Assembly: GCF_023242365.1 (NCBI RefSeq)
Contig: NZ_JALLIX010000045.1
Span: forward strand, 1 to 53,901
DNA: 53,901 nt
Direction: 5' to 3'
Origin: Pseudomonas sp. MWU13-2100
GTDB lineage: Bacteria > Pseudomonadota > Gammaproteobacteria > Pseudomonadales > Pseudomonadaceae
Within the stretch, counting starts at the first letter, position 1. Every line of letters begins with the position of its first letter. A program made the position numbers and the translations under genes. Shown one piece after another: positions 41,853-49,523 of this stretch. Under the pieces are notes generated by a model. The model saw only the letters and a program-made list of their open reading frames with translations. It made no database searches and was not told the origin of the DNA.

Positions 41853-42767
41853 TCAGTTGCTTCCATGCTCTTGCCGCCGGCGCCGAAACTGCCCCGGCGG
41901 TAGCCCTTGGGTCGCCTTGAACCGGCGTGAAAAGTAAGCCTCGTCGGCAAAACCACACAATTGCGCAATCTGGCTCACCGGTTTTTCGCTGTTGAGCAGG
42001 TGCGTGCGCGCCAGGCGCATGCGGCGTTCCAGTACCAGCTCCGAGAAGGTGCTGCCGGTTTCCTTGCGCAGCAAGTGGGTCAGGTAGTTGGGTGACAGAA
42101 AGGCTGCTTCGGCGGTGTCCTTGAGGTTCAGTGCCGGGTCGGCGATATGCTCGCGCAGATAGCTCGAGACCCGCGCCAGCGCATCTCGTCGACCACGGTG
42201 TGCGGCTTTGTTCGCCGACAAGGCCTGCAATTCGCTCGCATACAGGCTGCAAACCTTGCCGGTCAGTTGCAGCAAGCAGCCCTTGAGCGCCTGTCGGGTC
42301 CCGAGGTCGCGGCCCTGATCCAGCTCGCGCATCTTTTCCAGCAAGCCCAGGACCTCGGCGAAGTCGTGGTCGGCGAGGATGAAATCCAGGTGCTCCTGAT
42401 ACTGGAACGGTGACAGTTCCGGCAGGTCATGGATGGAGAGGTCCTCCAGGTCCAGTGGGTCGCACTGCAAGTGCGGCAGGAAAAACGCCTGGGAAAAGTT
42501 GATCAGGACAAAGTTGCCGTCTTCCGGGTGCGGGATCAGGTGCAGGCGATGGGGCAGGATAAACGCCAGGGCCTGGTGCGGATAAGGTCGGATGGCGCCG
42601 CCGATGTGCTGCACGGTGTCGCCGCCCAGGTTGATCTGGATCTGGAAGTAGTCATGCCGATGCGGGGTGACGATAGCCGGGCGGGCCTGCTTGTCACGGA
42701 TATAGAAGTCCGGGCGGTCGCTGCGTTGCTGCATGCCATAGGTGCGCACACGGGAGGAACTCGACAT
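41853..42767 (-). CDS. AraC family transcriptional regulator
   Basis: A 304-residue regulator with an N-terminal cupin (ARPAIVTPHRHDYFQIQINL, then GGAIRPYPHQALAFILPHRL) and a C-terminal AraC DNA-binding domain. The first helix-turn-helix is LNLKDTAEAAFLSPNYLTHL, the second VSQIAQLCGFADEAYFSRRF, ending TQGLPPGQFRRRRQ. ATG 42767 has AAGGA eight bases upstream; a GTG two codons earlier is too close to it. No target operon is adjacent: upstream is a broken DUF3592 gene in opposite orientation. Confidence 0.88.
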   Translation of the reverse strand: MSSSSRVRTYGMQQRSDRPDFYIRDKQARPAIVTPHRHDYFQIQINLGGDTVQHIGGAIRPYPHQALAFILPHRLHLIPHPEDGNFVLINFSQAFFLPHLQCDPLDLEDLSIHDLPELSPFQYQEHLDFILADHDFAEVLGLLEKMRELDQGRDLGTRQALKGCLLQLTGKVCSLYASELQALSANKAAHRGRRDALARVSSYLREHIADPALNLKDTAEAAFLSPNYLTHLLRKETGSTFSELVLERRMRLARTHLLNSEKPVSQIAQLCGFADEAYFSRRFKATQGLPPGQFRRRRQEHGSN

Positions 42768-43030
42768 CGACACTGTCCTTGAGCTGAACCGGATACCGGC
42801 ATTCTAAGGGGCGGGAGAGGTCTTTGCGACGGCGTGCTCCCTTCAAGGTGCTCGGCCGGATTGCCAAGCTCAACGAAACGGTCCACCGTGCAATGTTGAA
42901 GCATTTCCCCCAGTCGCAAATACAGGCCGATGCCGATCAATTGTTCGAGGTGTCGGGTCATGCCAGTGGCGAGCGTATCGGGCTTTTGAATCCGATTTTA
43001 GAAACCAAAGGCTACCTCTCAAGGGAAACC

Positions 43031-43621
43031 ATGCAGAAATTTTTTACCTGGGTCATAACTTTTTTCTCCGGTATTCGTTCGATTGTCCTCATCGTATTCG
43101 GGATGGTCTTCCTCGTTTGCGCTGGCATGGCGCTTTACGATGCCGCCACGCTTTGGCAAGCGCGTGACTGGCCATCGGTCGTGGCTCGAGTTGATCAATG
43201 CTCGATGAATATGCGCTACAGCAAACAGGACTCGTGGTGGGACGTCTCGGCCACGTTCAGCTACGGGGACGACTTCGCTCGTCACCACCAGGAAACCTAG
43301 ACACCTCCAGATACGCCGAGATATAGCCGTCACCCCGATCCCGTTATCAGCGCGAGTGAGCAGACCGCGCTCACGAAACGATTCTGCGACAAGGCGGCAA
43401 CCGAGGGGCTAAGGGTGTCGCCAGACCATCCATGGATGGCTTGGAGAAGCGAAGCTGTCGCGATGGGCGAGTGGAAGACGAATGTTGTGATGATCTCGGT
43501 GTGTGGTCTAGGGGCAGTGATTCTTATTGCCCTGGGTGTGTCACTATGGCCGGGAAGGGCGGCTGCGGTGAAGTCGGTCACTCGAAAAAAACGACCTCAG
43601 GCGGCGAGGAAGAAGGCGTAA
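43031..43621 (+). pseudogene. DUF3592-like membrane protein gene interrupted by one in-frame amber codon
   Basis: From ATG 43031 (ribosome site AAGGGAA) the frame encodes MQKFFTWVITFFSGIRSIVL with a membrane helix, then the DUF3592-like WQARDWPSVVARVDQCSMNM and SWWDVSATFSYGDDF. Codon 90 (43298-43300) is TAG. The same frame then stays open for 106 codons, giving VSPDHPWMAWRSEA, a second helix NVVMISVCGLGAVILIALGV and a basic tail ending at 43621. Two helices around a soluble part is the usual DUF3592 layout. A CAG-to-TAG change would explain it. The frame is also open from 42824 to 43031, without recognisable content. Confidence 0.6.
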
Positions 43622-43749
43622 AAGCCGACGGACTCGAAGGTCACATACTTAAGAAATGTGCCGTCGAAGGTCGTGCGTTGGATGTGGGCATGATCTTCGA
43701 CAGCGCGGGAAGCCCCCGCAATACCTGGCATCCTGGCCACCGATCAGCG

Positions 43750-44439
43750 TTAGCCAATCGTCAACTCGAACGTCGCAATCCCCTCGATCCCCGCGCTGAC
43801 CCGATCCCCCGTCACCAGAGCGCCGACGCCTGCCGGTGTGCCAGTGAAAATCAGGTCGCCGGCCTTGAGTTCAACCGAGCGCGACACATGGCTGATCACA
43901 TCCGGTACCGACCAGATCTGGTCCGCCAGGTCGCCGCGCTGGCGTTCGACATCGTTGACCTTCAACCAGATCGCCCCGCTTTGCGGATGCCCCACTGCGC
44001 TGGCCCGACGCAAGGCCGTGCAAGGTGCCGACTCGTCGAAACCCTTGGCCCAATCCCACGGCCGTCCGAGCTTTTTGGCCTGGGCCTGGATATCCCTGCG
44101 GGTCAGGTCGAGACCGACACCGTAGCCCCAGACATGGGCGAGGGCGTTGGCTGGGTCGATATCAGTACCGCCTTCACCAATAGCCACCACCAGTTCGATT
44201 TCGTGGTGCAGGTCCTCGGTCAGTGGCGGATAGGCGATCACGCCGCTGGCCGGCACCACCGCATCAGCGGGCTTCGTGAAAAAGAACGGTGGTTCGCGGT
44301 CCGGGTCGTGACCCATTTCCCGGGCATGTTCGGAGTAGTTGCGGCCGACGCAGAACACCCGGCGAATCGGAAAGCGCGCCGACTCGCCTTCAACGGCCAG
44401 GGATGGAATAGCGTGGGGGGCGAATACATATTCGCTCAT
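43750..44439 (-). CDS. Fumarylacetoacetate hydrolase family protein
   Basis: A 229-residue FAH-fold enzyme. Signatures are FCVGRNYSEHAREMG, PFFFTKPADAVVPASG, LHHEIELVVAIGEGGTDI (metal-binding Glu residues) and LIFTGTPAGVGALVTGDRV. Family members cleave or decarboxylate beta-diketo acids; short versions like this are often acylpyruvases or oxaloacetate decarboxylases. ATG 44439 follows AGGAGAAAT; an upstream in-frame ATG at 44481 lacks a site. No pathway neighbours are seen, so the substrate stays open. Confidence 0.9.
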   Translation of the reverse strand: MSEYVFAPHAIPSLAVEGESARFPIRRVFCVGRNYSEHAREMGHDPDREPPFFFTKPADAVVPASGVIAYPPLTEDLHHEIELVVAIGEGGTDIDPANALAHVWGYGVGLDLTRRDIQAQAKKLGRPWDWAKGFDESAPCTALRRASAVGHPQSGAIWLKVNDVERQRGDLADQIWSVPDVISHVSRSVELKAGDLIFTGTPAGVGALVTGDRVSAGIEGIATFELTIG

Positions 44440-44577
44440 GGTATTTCTCCTCGTAGGGATTGGGCCGTGGGCTGTGGCCATGGCTCAAGTGTGGAGGAGT
44501 AGGGCGAGCGGAAATTGGACAAATCCAGCATGCTTCTGGATTCTGCACGGCAGTGACATCCAGGCGCGTGCCTTTAA

Positions 44578-44667
44578 TGTGGGAGCGGTGCTTGCCCGCG
44601 AAGAAGGAACTGCGGTTTTTCAGATAGACCGCATCATCGTTCTTCGCGGGCAAGCACCGCTCCCACA
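44578..44667. repeat. REPIN with perfect 28-bp arms
   Basis: TGTGGGAGCGGTGCTTGCCC begins the left arm (44578-44605), and its exact complement ends the right arm (44640-44667). Between them is a smaller TGCGGT/ACCGCA stem. This is a REP doublet of a different family from the one at 15 kb. The perfect arms suggest a recent copy. Confidence 0.9.
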
Positions 44668-44687
44668 GGCTCAGTTACAGCGAGTCG

Positions 44688-44999
44688 TCAAGCACTTTTC
44701 GGCAGGGCCTGGCGGGAGGCCCATTCCGACTTCAGGGTTTGCAGCACACGGGCCATGAAGTCCTTGTCCGCGGCGGCTTTCTTGCCGACGTAACCCTGGC
44801 CCCGACGGTACATCTTGATGCAGGCGAACAGCGCGGGCTGGGCCTGGCTGAAGGCGCGCTCATCGGTGTAGGGCGAGCGGCCGTCAAGTTTCACGTCCCC
44901 GGTTTCGCTGATCCAGAGAATATGGTCGTCAAGGCTGTCCTTGCGCGCTGCGAACAGTCGAGCCAGTTGATCGATAGTTGGTTGATTGTTCAGATTCAT
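44688..44999 (-). CDS. Conserved hypothetical protein, 103 residues
   Basis: A 103-residue acidic/basic mixed protein: MNLNNQPTIDQLARLFAARK, then HILWISETGDVKLDGRSPYT, SQAQPALFACIKMYRRGQGY and FMARVLQTLKSEWASRQALP. I recognise no named family; similar short proteins occur in Pseudomonas as far as I recall. No signal peptide or helix through a membrane is apparent. ATG 44999 has AGGGG upstream; the open frame extends 54 codons further but without coding character. It lies directly beside a REPIN. Confidence 0.75.
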   Translation of the reverse strand: MNLNNQPTIDQLARLFAARKDSLDDHILWISETGDVKLDGRSPYTDERAFSQAQPALFACIKMYRRGQGYVGKKAAADKDFMARVLQTLKSEWASRQALPKSA

Positions 45000-45680
45000 G
45001 TTAAAGCCCCTTTGACCACTCGTTAATCTGTCTGGTTTACGCGTGTATCGATGCCAAGACGGCGAATCGCTGTGGTGCCGCACGCGGACAATGCTGTCCG
45101 TCGAGTGTGGCGCCGGCCCTGGGCGTGATTCGTGTAGCGAGAGTGAAAGCCTGCTACACACAACGTTTCAACGAGAAGAAACAACAGCGCGATCCTTGAA
45201 CGGCGCTGACGACAGTAACGAAGTCAGCCACAAGCATTTTGAGGACGTTAGGCCAGTGCTTCTCGCCCGTTGGGACGATCACGACAGGTCAGCTTCATCA
45301 ATCTGCCTTGTGGGCAGTACAGATCCGGAACAGCTCGACGGCTTGTCGAGCCTGTTGTAACAACAGCTTTTGCGGTGCTCCCGATCGGGGAGGCAGGTCC
45401 ATCATGCAAGCGCCGAAAGCAGGCGTCAACTATTTTGTAGTGAATATTTTTAAGCACTACATATTGCTAAATCGTGATTTCTTACAACATTGCGAAAGGG
45501 CCATGCGGACGAAACGTGACCATCAAGTCTCGGTTTCAACGGCTCGACGGTCGCCGCCCGCGAATTCAAGGGGGTTGCACTGTTGCAGCCTGCGTAACAG
45601 ACCTTTCTGGATCTGCCGATGTAAACCGGCGCAATACTGGCTTAAGCTCGGTAGCTTCTGAATCCGCCTCGGGAAACACG
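45000..45680. other. 681-bp gap without a convincing gene; palindromes present
   Basis: No frame here has both a ribosome site and protein-like content. Three symmetrical elements stand out: GCTCGAC/GTCGAGC (45333-45351), immediately followed by CTGTTGT-A-ACAACAG (45352-45366) and CTTTT, and a TGTAGTG/CACTACA pair spaced by 12 bases (45436-45461) in an AT-rich stretch. They may be hemB control sites or the end of a small RNA. Confidence 0.4.
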
Positions 45681-46655
45681 ATGTCACAGCTATTTCCGAC
45701 GACGCGCCTGCGTCGCCTGCGCCGAAATGAAAGCCTGCGCGGCCTGTTCCAGGAAACCGAGTTCAGCCTCAACGACCTGGTATTGCCGATCTTCGTCGAG
45801 GAAGGCATCGACGATTTCGTGCCCATTACCAGCATGCCCGGGGTGATGCGGATCCCGGAAAAGAAACTGGCCAGCGAGATCGAGCGTTACGCCCGCGCCG
45901 GTATCAAGTCGGTGATGACCTTCGGCGTTTCCCATCATCTGGACGCGACGGGCAGCGACACTTGGAACGAAGAGGGCCTGGTGGCGCGCATGGTGCGGAT
46001 CTGCAAGGACACCGCGCCGCAAATGGTGGTGATGTCCGACACCTGTTTCTGCGAATATACCTCCCATGGTCACTGCGGCGTGCTGCATGGCGAGGCGGTC
46101 GACAACGATGCCACCCTGAAAAACCTCGGCCGCCAGGCGGTGGTCGCCGCACAGGCGGGGGCGGACTTCATCTCGCCGTCGGCGGCCATGGATGGGCAGG
46201 TCCAGGCCATTCGGAGTGCCCTGGACGCGGCCGGCTTTCTCGACACCTCGATTATGGCCTACTCGACCAAGTTCGCCTCGGCGCTCTACGGCCCGTTTCG
46301 CGAGGCCGGCGGCACGGCGCTCAAGGGCGATCGCAAGGCTTATCAGATGAACCCGATGAACCGGCGCGAAGCGGTGCGTGAGTCGCTGCTGGACGAACAG
46401 GAAGGGGCCGATGCGCTGATGGTCAAGCCGGCCGGCGCTTACCTCGACATCATTCGCGATATCCGCGAAGCCTCGCGCCTGCCGCTGGCGGCGTATCAGG
46501 TCAGCGGCGAGTACGCGATGATCAAGTTCGGTGCCCAGGCCGGAGCCATCGACGAGCCTCGTATCGTTCGCGAGAGCCTGGGGGCGATCAAGCGTGCCGG
46601 GGCGGACATCATCCTGAGCTACTTCGCGATGGACATTGCCCGCGACGGAATCTGA
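45681..46655 (+). CDS. hemB: Delta-aminolevulinic acid dehydratase (porphobilinogen synthase), zinc type
   Basis: A 324-residue HemB, joining two 5-aminolevulinate molecules into porphobilinogen for heme synthesis. Active-site lysines are Lys197 in AYSTKFAS and Lys249 in LMVKPAGAYLD. The metal segment DTCFCEYTSHGHCG has Cys122, Cys124 and Cys132, the zinc-binding pattern of the E. coli enzyme. The well-studied P. aeruginosa HemB lacks these cysteines and uses magnesium, so this is probably a second, zinc-dependent paralogue. ATG 45681 (MSQLFPTTRLRRLRR) is chosen; the frame is open for 69 codons upstream without HemB similarity. Confidence 0.93.
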   Translation: MSQLFPTTRLRRLRRNESLRGLFQETEFSLNDLVLPIFVEEGIDDFVPITSMPGVMRIPEKKLASEIERYARAGIKSVMTFGVSHHLDATGSDTWNEEGLVARMVRICKDTAPQMVVMSDTCFCEYTSHGHCGVLHGEAVDNDATLKNLGRQAVVAAQAGADFISPSAAMDGQVQAIRSALDAAGFLDTSIMAYSTKFASALYGPFREAGGTALKGDRKAYQMNPMNRREAVRESLLDEQEGADALMVKPAGAYLDIIRDIREASRLPLAAYQVSGEYAMIKFGAQAGAIDEPRIVRESLGAIKRAGADIILSYFAMDIARDGI

Positions 46656-46740
46656 GTCGCGGATCGAAATCCGCTGTCGTCTGGTTCATCCAGGTGCGTG
46701 GCGCGGGCGTTGATTGTCTTGCGTTTCAGTACAGCGCTCA

Positions 46741-46768
46741 AAGAAAAGCCCGGCTGGTAGGCCGGGCT
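46741..46768 (-). terminator. Rho-independent terminator for the repeat-protein gene
   Basis: AGCCCGGC (46747-46754) and GCCGGGCT (46761-46768) form a perfect stem. On the minus strand it is followed by TTTTCTTT. It begins 28 bp beyond the stop of the repeat-protein gene. Confidence 0.75.
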
Positions 46769-46795
46769 CTTGGCTGGATACTGCGGTATAGCGAC

Positions 46796-47215
46796 TCATG
46801 CACGGTTCTGGATCAGACGATCGGAACCACCTTCGGCAACGCGACGGTCGATCAGACGATCAGAGCCACCTTCGGCAACACGGCGGTCGATCAGACGATC
46901 AGAGCCACCTTCGGCAACACGGCGGTCGATCAGGCGATCGGAACCACCTTCGGCTACACGGCGGTCGATCAGGCGATCGGAACCACCTTCGGCTACACGG
47001 CGGTCGATCAGACGATCGGAACCACCTTCGGCAACGCGACGGTCGATCAGACGATCGGAACCACCTTCGGCAACGCGACGGTCGATCAGACGATCAGAGC
47101 CGCCTTCAGCCACCGCTTGTTGAGTGTGGGCGACCACGGGTTGAGCCGAGGAGGCGGCGAAAGCGTTGACTGCTAGTACCGAGAAAGCGAGGCCGAGAAA
47201 GAGTTGGCGTTTCAT
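46796..47215 (-). CDS. Secreted protein built of eight 13-residue VAEGGSDRLIDRR repeats
   Basis: A 139-residue protein. Signal peptide is about 1-21 (MKRQLFLGLAFSVLAVNAFA), then a short linker (SSAQPVVAHTQQA). From residue 35 the unit VAEGGSDRLIDRR occurs seven times, and the last unit ends RLIQNRA. The repeats alternate acidic and arginine-rich parts, so each could form one helical turn set or chelate ions; no known function. Units are identical in protein but use different silent codons, which argues for selection on the protein. It is a stand-alone gene with a terminator and GGAG nine bases before ATG 47215. The cell location is probably periplasmic or outside. Confidence 0.8.
   Translation of the reverse strand: MKRQLFLGLAFSVLAVNAFAASSAQPVVAHTQQAVAEGGSDRLIDRRVAEGGSDRLIDRRVAEGGSDRLIDRRVAEGGSDRLIDRRVAEGGSDRLIDRRVAEGGSDRLIDRRVAEGGSDRLIDRRVAEGGSDRLIQNRA
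46799..47113. repeat. Tandem 39-bp repeat array inside the repeat-protein gene
   Basis: Eight units of 39 bp (13 codons; the last unit is one codon longer) make up three quarters of the gene. Because the period is a multiple of three, long frames are open on the opposite strand too; these are mirror effects. Copy number is a likely site of strain variation by slippage or recombination. There are no spacers, so it is not a CRISPR array. Confidence 0.9.
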
Positions 47216-47438
47216 GGTGGTGTGCTCCGGGTGTTATGTGTTGGGTATGGAGCGAAGGTTACGCGCCTGGATTTTTAAGAGAACTTCATTGGGTCGATGG
47301 TGACCATCGACGGCAATGATGGAGCTGTCTGGCAGGTGTAGGGGCTGAAAAGGATAAGACTGTGCGGGTTCAAGAGCAGGGTTGTGTGATGAAATCCCAG
47401 GGCTGATCACCAACCATTTTTTGCCAGGGAGCCCAACC

Positions 47439-48281
47439 ATGAGCCAGCACGATTTCAAGCAACTGGATGTTTTCAGCCGCGAGCCCTTCAAAGGTAATCC
47501 GCTGGCCGTGGTCTTCGCCGCCGACCAACTGAATGACGAGCAGATGCAGGCTTTCGCGACCTGGACCAATCTCAGTGAAACCACCTTCCTGCAGACACCT
47601 CGGGACCCTCGGGCAGACTATCGGGTGCGGATATTCACCACTACCCGGGAACTGCCCTTCGCCGGTCACCCGACACTGGGTTCCTGTCATGCCTGGTTGG
47701 AGGCGGGTGGCATTCCCCAGGGTGAGGAGATCATCCAGGAGTGCGGGATCGGCCTGGTGCGGATTCGACGCCAAGGCGACGACCTGGCGTTTATCGCACC
47801 GCCGCTGCGGCGTGCAGGTCCCCTGGACGAGGCGCTGCGCGAGCGAGTTCGCCTGGGCCTGGGACTGGCTCCTGAGGAGGTACTCGATGCCCAGTGGGTC
47901 GATAACGGGGTGGACTGGCTGGTGCTGATGTTGCCCGATCGGGCACGGGTGCTGGCGGTAAAACCCGACTATGCCCAGTTGACAGGGCTGGCGGTGGGGC
48001 TGGTCGCACCCTGGAGTCCGGCACTGGACGGTGACGAGTGTCAGTTCGAAGTGCGTGCGCTGATCGCCGGTGAAGGTATGTGCGAAGACCCGGCCACCGG
48101 CAGCCTGAACGCCGGTATTGCGCGTTGGCTGCTGGGAGAGGGGCGGGCTCCGCAGTCGTATCGGGTCAGCCAAGGCACGGCGATGGGCCGTGCCGGGCGG
48201 ATCCGGGTCGAGCAGGTGGGGGACGAGATCTGGGTCGGCGGTGCCGCCGTGACCTGCATCGCCGGTAGCTTGAACCTATAA
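47439..48281 (+). CDS. PhzF family phenazine biosynthesis-like isomerase
   Basis: A 280-residue two-domain PhzF-fold protein. The N-terminal domain has FKQLDVFSREPFKGNPLAVV with the family FxGNPxAVV motif, and SETTFLQTP with the likely catalytic acid. The central PFAGHPTLGSCH and C-terminal CEDPATGSLNAGIARWLLG are further signatures. True PhzF isomerises a phenazine precursor, but no phz genes are near, so this is a generic PhzF-like epimerase or isomerase of unknown substrate. ATG 47439 follows AGGGAG. Its last six bases overlap the end of the convergent Nudix gene. Confidence 0.88.
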   Translation: MSQHDFKQLDVFSREPFKGNPLAVVFAADQLNDEQMQAFATWTNLSETTFLQTPRDPRADYRVRIFTTTRELPFAGHPTLGSCHAWLEAGGIPQGEEIIQECGIGLVRIRRQGDDLAFIAPPLRRAGPLDEALRERVRLGLGLAPEEVLDAQWVDNGVDWLVLMLPDRARVLAVKPDYAQLTGLAVGLVAPWSPALDGDECQFEVRALIAGEGMCEDPATGSLNAGIARWLLGEGRAPQSYRVSQGTAMGRAGRIRVEQVGDEIWVGGAAVTCIAGSLNL

Positions 48282-48797
48282 GGCTTGGCCCGGCGTATGG
48301 GCGATCAGCATCATCGCCGCCGACAAGGTATGTCCATCGGTAATCTGGCCTGCGGCAATCATCGCCTTGAGTTGGGCCAGGCTGACGAACAGCACCTTGT
48401 CGACCTCGCCATCGGTGCCTTCCACTGCGTCGCCGTCAATGTCCACCCGGCAGACGGCAACCGCGCTGGCAATCAGTGAGGTGTTGCTGTGCAGCAGGCC
48501 CAACTCCGTGACCTTCAGGGCCGGCCAGCCGGTTTCTTCCAGCAGTTCGCGAGCGGCGGCGTCGCCGGCGGTTTCACCGCGGTCGATGGCGCCGCGGGGG
48601 AACTCGATCGACTGGGCGCCGATGGCCCGGCGTCGCAGCACCGCCAACATCAGGCGGCCATCCGGCAGGACGGGCACGGCGACCACGCCATTGATGGCCT
48701 GGGCTTCCTTGATGACGAAATAACCCCGTTCCTTGACCACGTCGAAGTAGGGTGTATGCAGCAGGCATTCGGATTCAGATTCGGTGTCGGGCTTCAT
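48276..48797 (-). CDS. Nudix hydrolase (ADP-ribose pyrophosphatase-like)
   Basis: A 173-residue Nudix protein. The Nudix box is GAIDRGETAGDAAARELLEE followed by TGW, matching GX5EX7REUXEEXGU. The preceding RAIGAQSIEFPRG resembles ADP-ribose pyrophosphatases. It probably hydrolyses ADP-ribose or a related nucleoside diphosphate sugar. It is eight bases downstream of nrtR on the same strand and may belong to the same transcript, which would suit NAD turnover. The substrate is inferred. Confidence 0.87.
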   Translation of the reverse strand: MKPDTESESECLLHTPYFDVVKERGYFVIKEAQAINGVVAVPVLPDGRLMLAVLRRRAIGAQSIEFPRGAIDRGETAGDAAARELLEETGWPALKVTELGLLHSNTSLIASAVAVCRVDIDGDAVEGTDGEVDKVLFVSLAQLKAMIAAGQITDGHTLSAAMMLIAHTPGQAL

Positions 48798-48805
48798 GCG
48801 TGGCG

Positions 48806-49522
48806 TTACTCCAGAAAGCAGCGGTCGAACAGATAGAGCGCGTCAGGTTTGAGATTTTCCAGGGTGGCTTGCGGCCGGCCGCCGTCACCCTGTTTCTTGC
48901 GTCCGGTTTCCCGCAGGTAGCCGGCCTCGGTCATCTTCAGCAAGCGTTGCCGGGTGCTGGTCTTGAGCACCGGGCGCCCCAGTACCCGGGAAAAGATCGC
49001 GGTGGCTTCCGGGGCACTGAATTCAGAACCGAGAAACATCAGTGGCAGGCTGCTGTACAGCGATTTGGATAACAGTCGCTCCTGTGCCGCCGCCACCAGT
49101 GCGTTGTGGTCGAAGGGCAGGCGCACCGAAGCATCGGCGACCCTATCGAGGGCGAACCAGGCCTGTTGTTCGTTGAGGGTCGGCTCGTCACTGACAATGG
49201 CCAGGTAGAAGGTCGAGGATGACCAGCAGCGCGGGTCGCGAAAGGCATCGCCCACGGTGCCCACTTGTTCGATCCAGGCCAGTGGCAGATTGACCTTGTC
49301 GCTGGCGCGCAGGCGTTCCACCGCATCGTCCAGCGTCAGGTCGGCTACCGCGCCATTGACTACTACACCGGGTAATGCCCAATGGCCCTGGAAGGGATCG
49401 GCTTCACGTTTGTGCAGCAGGATCTGCAGGGCCTGGCTGTCACGGCAGTAGAAAAGCACGCACAAGTCGACGGTGTGCAGGTAGTCGCTTTTCCTCGGCG
49501 CGGTGGGGGAACGGTCCGACAT
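48806..49522 (-). CDS. nrtR: NrtR, Nudix-related repressor of NAD metabolism
   Basis: A 238-residue protein with a Nudix-like ligand domain (about 15-145; LCVLFYCRDSQALQILLHKR, GHWALPGVVVNGAVADLTLD). The box is degenerate, as expected for a sensor rather than an enzyme. The C-terminal winged helix has PVLKTSTRQRLLKMTEAGYL and GDGGRPQATLENL. NrtR binds ADP-ribose and represses NAD synthesis genes. ATG 49522 lies one base after the nadD2 stop, so translation is coupled. Two matching palindromes in the divergent promoter at 50.1-50.2 kb are its likely operators. Confidence 0.88.
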   Translation of the reverse strand: MSDRSPTAPRKSDYLHTVDLCVLFYCRDSQALQILLHKREADPFQGHWALPGVVVNGAVADLTLDDAVERLRASDKVNLPLAWIEQVGTVGDAFRDPRCWSSSTFYLAIVSDEPTLNEQQAWFALDRVADASVRLPFDHNALVAAAQERLLSKSLYSSLPLMFLGSEFSAPEATAIFSRVLGRPVLKTSTRQRLLKMTEAGYLRETGRKKQGDGGRPQATLENLKPDALYLFDRCFLE

Positions 49523-49523
49523 A

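Noticed and set aside
42824..43030. In-frame upstream extension of the DUF3592-like gene
   Set aside because: A TTG start with a weak purine site exists, but the 69 residues have no family features and the ATG at 43031 fits the membrane helix start.
45474..45680. N-terminal extension of HemB by 69 residues
   Set aside because: The extension has no HemB similarity; the family starts close to MSQLFPTTRLRRLR.
46799..47113. CRISPR array
   Set aside because: The 39-bp units are contiguous without unique spacers, are coding, and no cas genes are near. The same holds for the 63-bp array at the right edge.
46694..47176. Plus-strand repetitive frames opposite the 13-residue repeat protein
   Set aside because: They arise because the 39-bp period keeps all frames open. 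They lack signal peptide, ribosome site and terminator, all of which the minus-strand frame has.
47439..48281. Phenazine biosynthesis locus
   Set aside because: A single PhzF-fold gene with no other phz genes; such proteins are common outside phenazine pathways.
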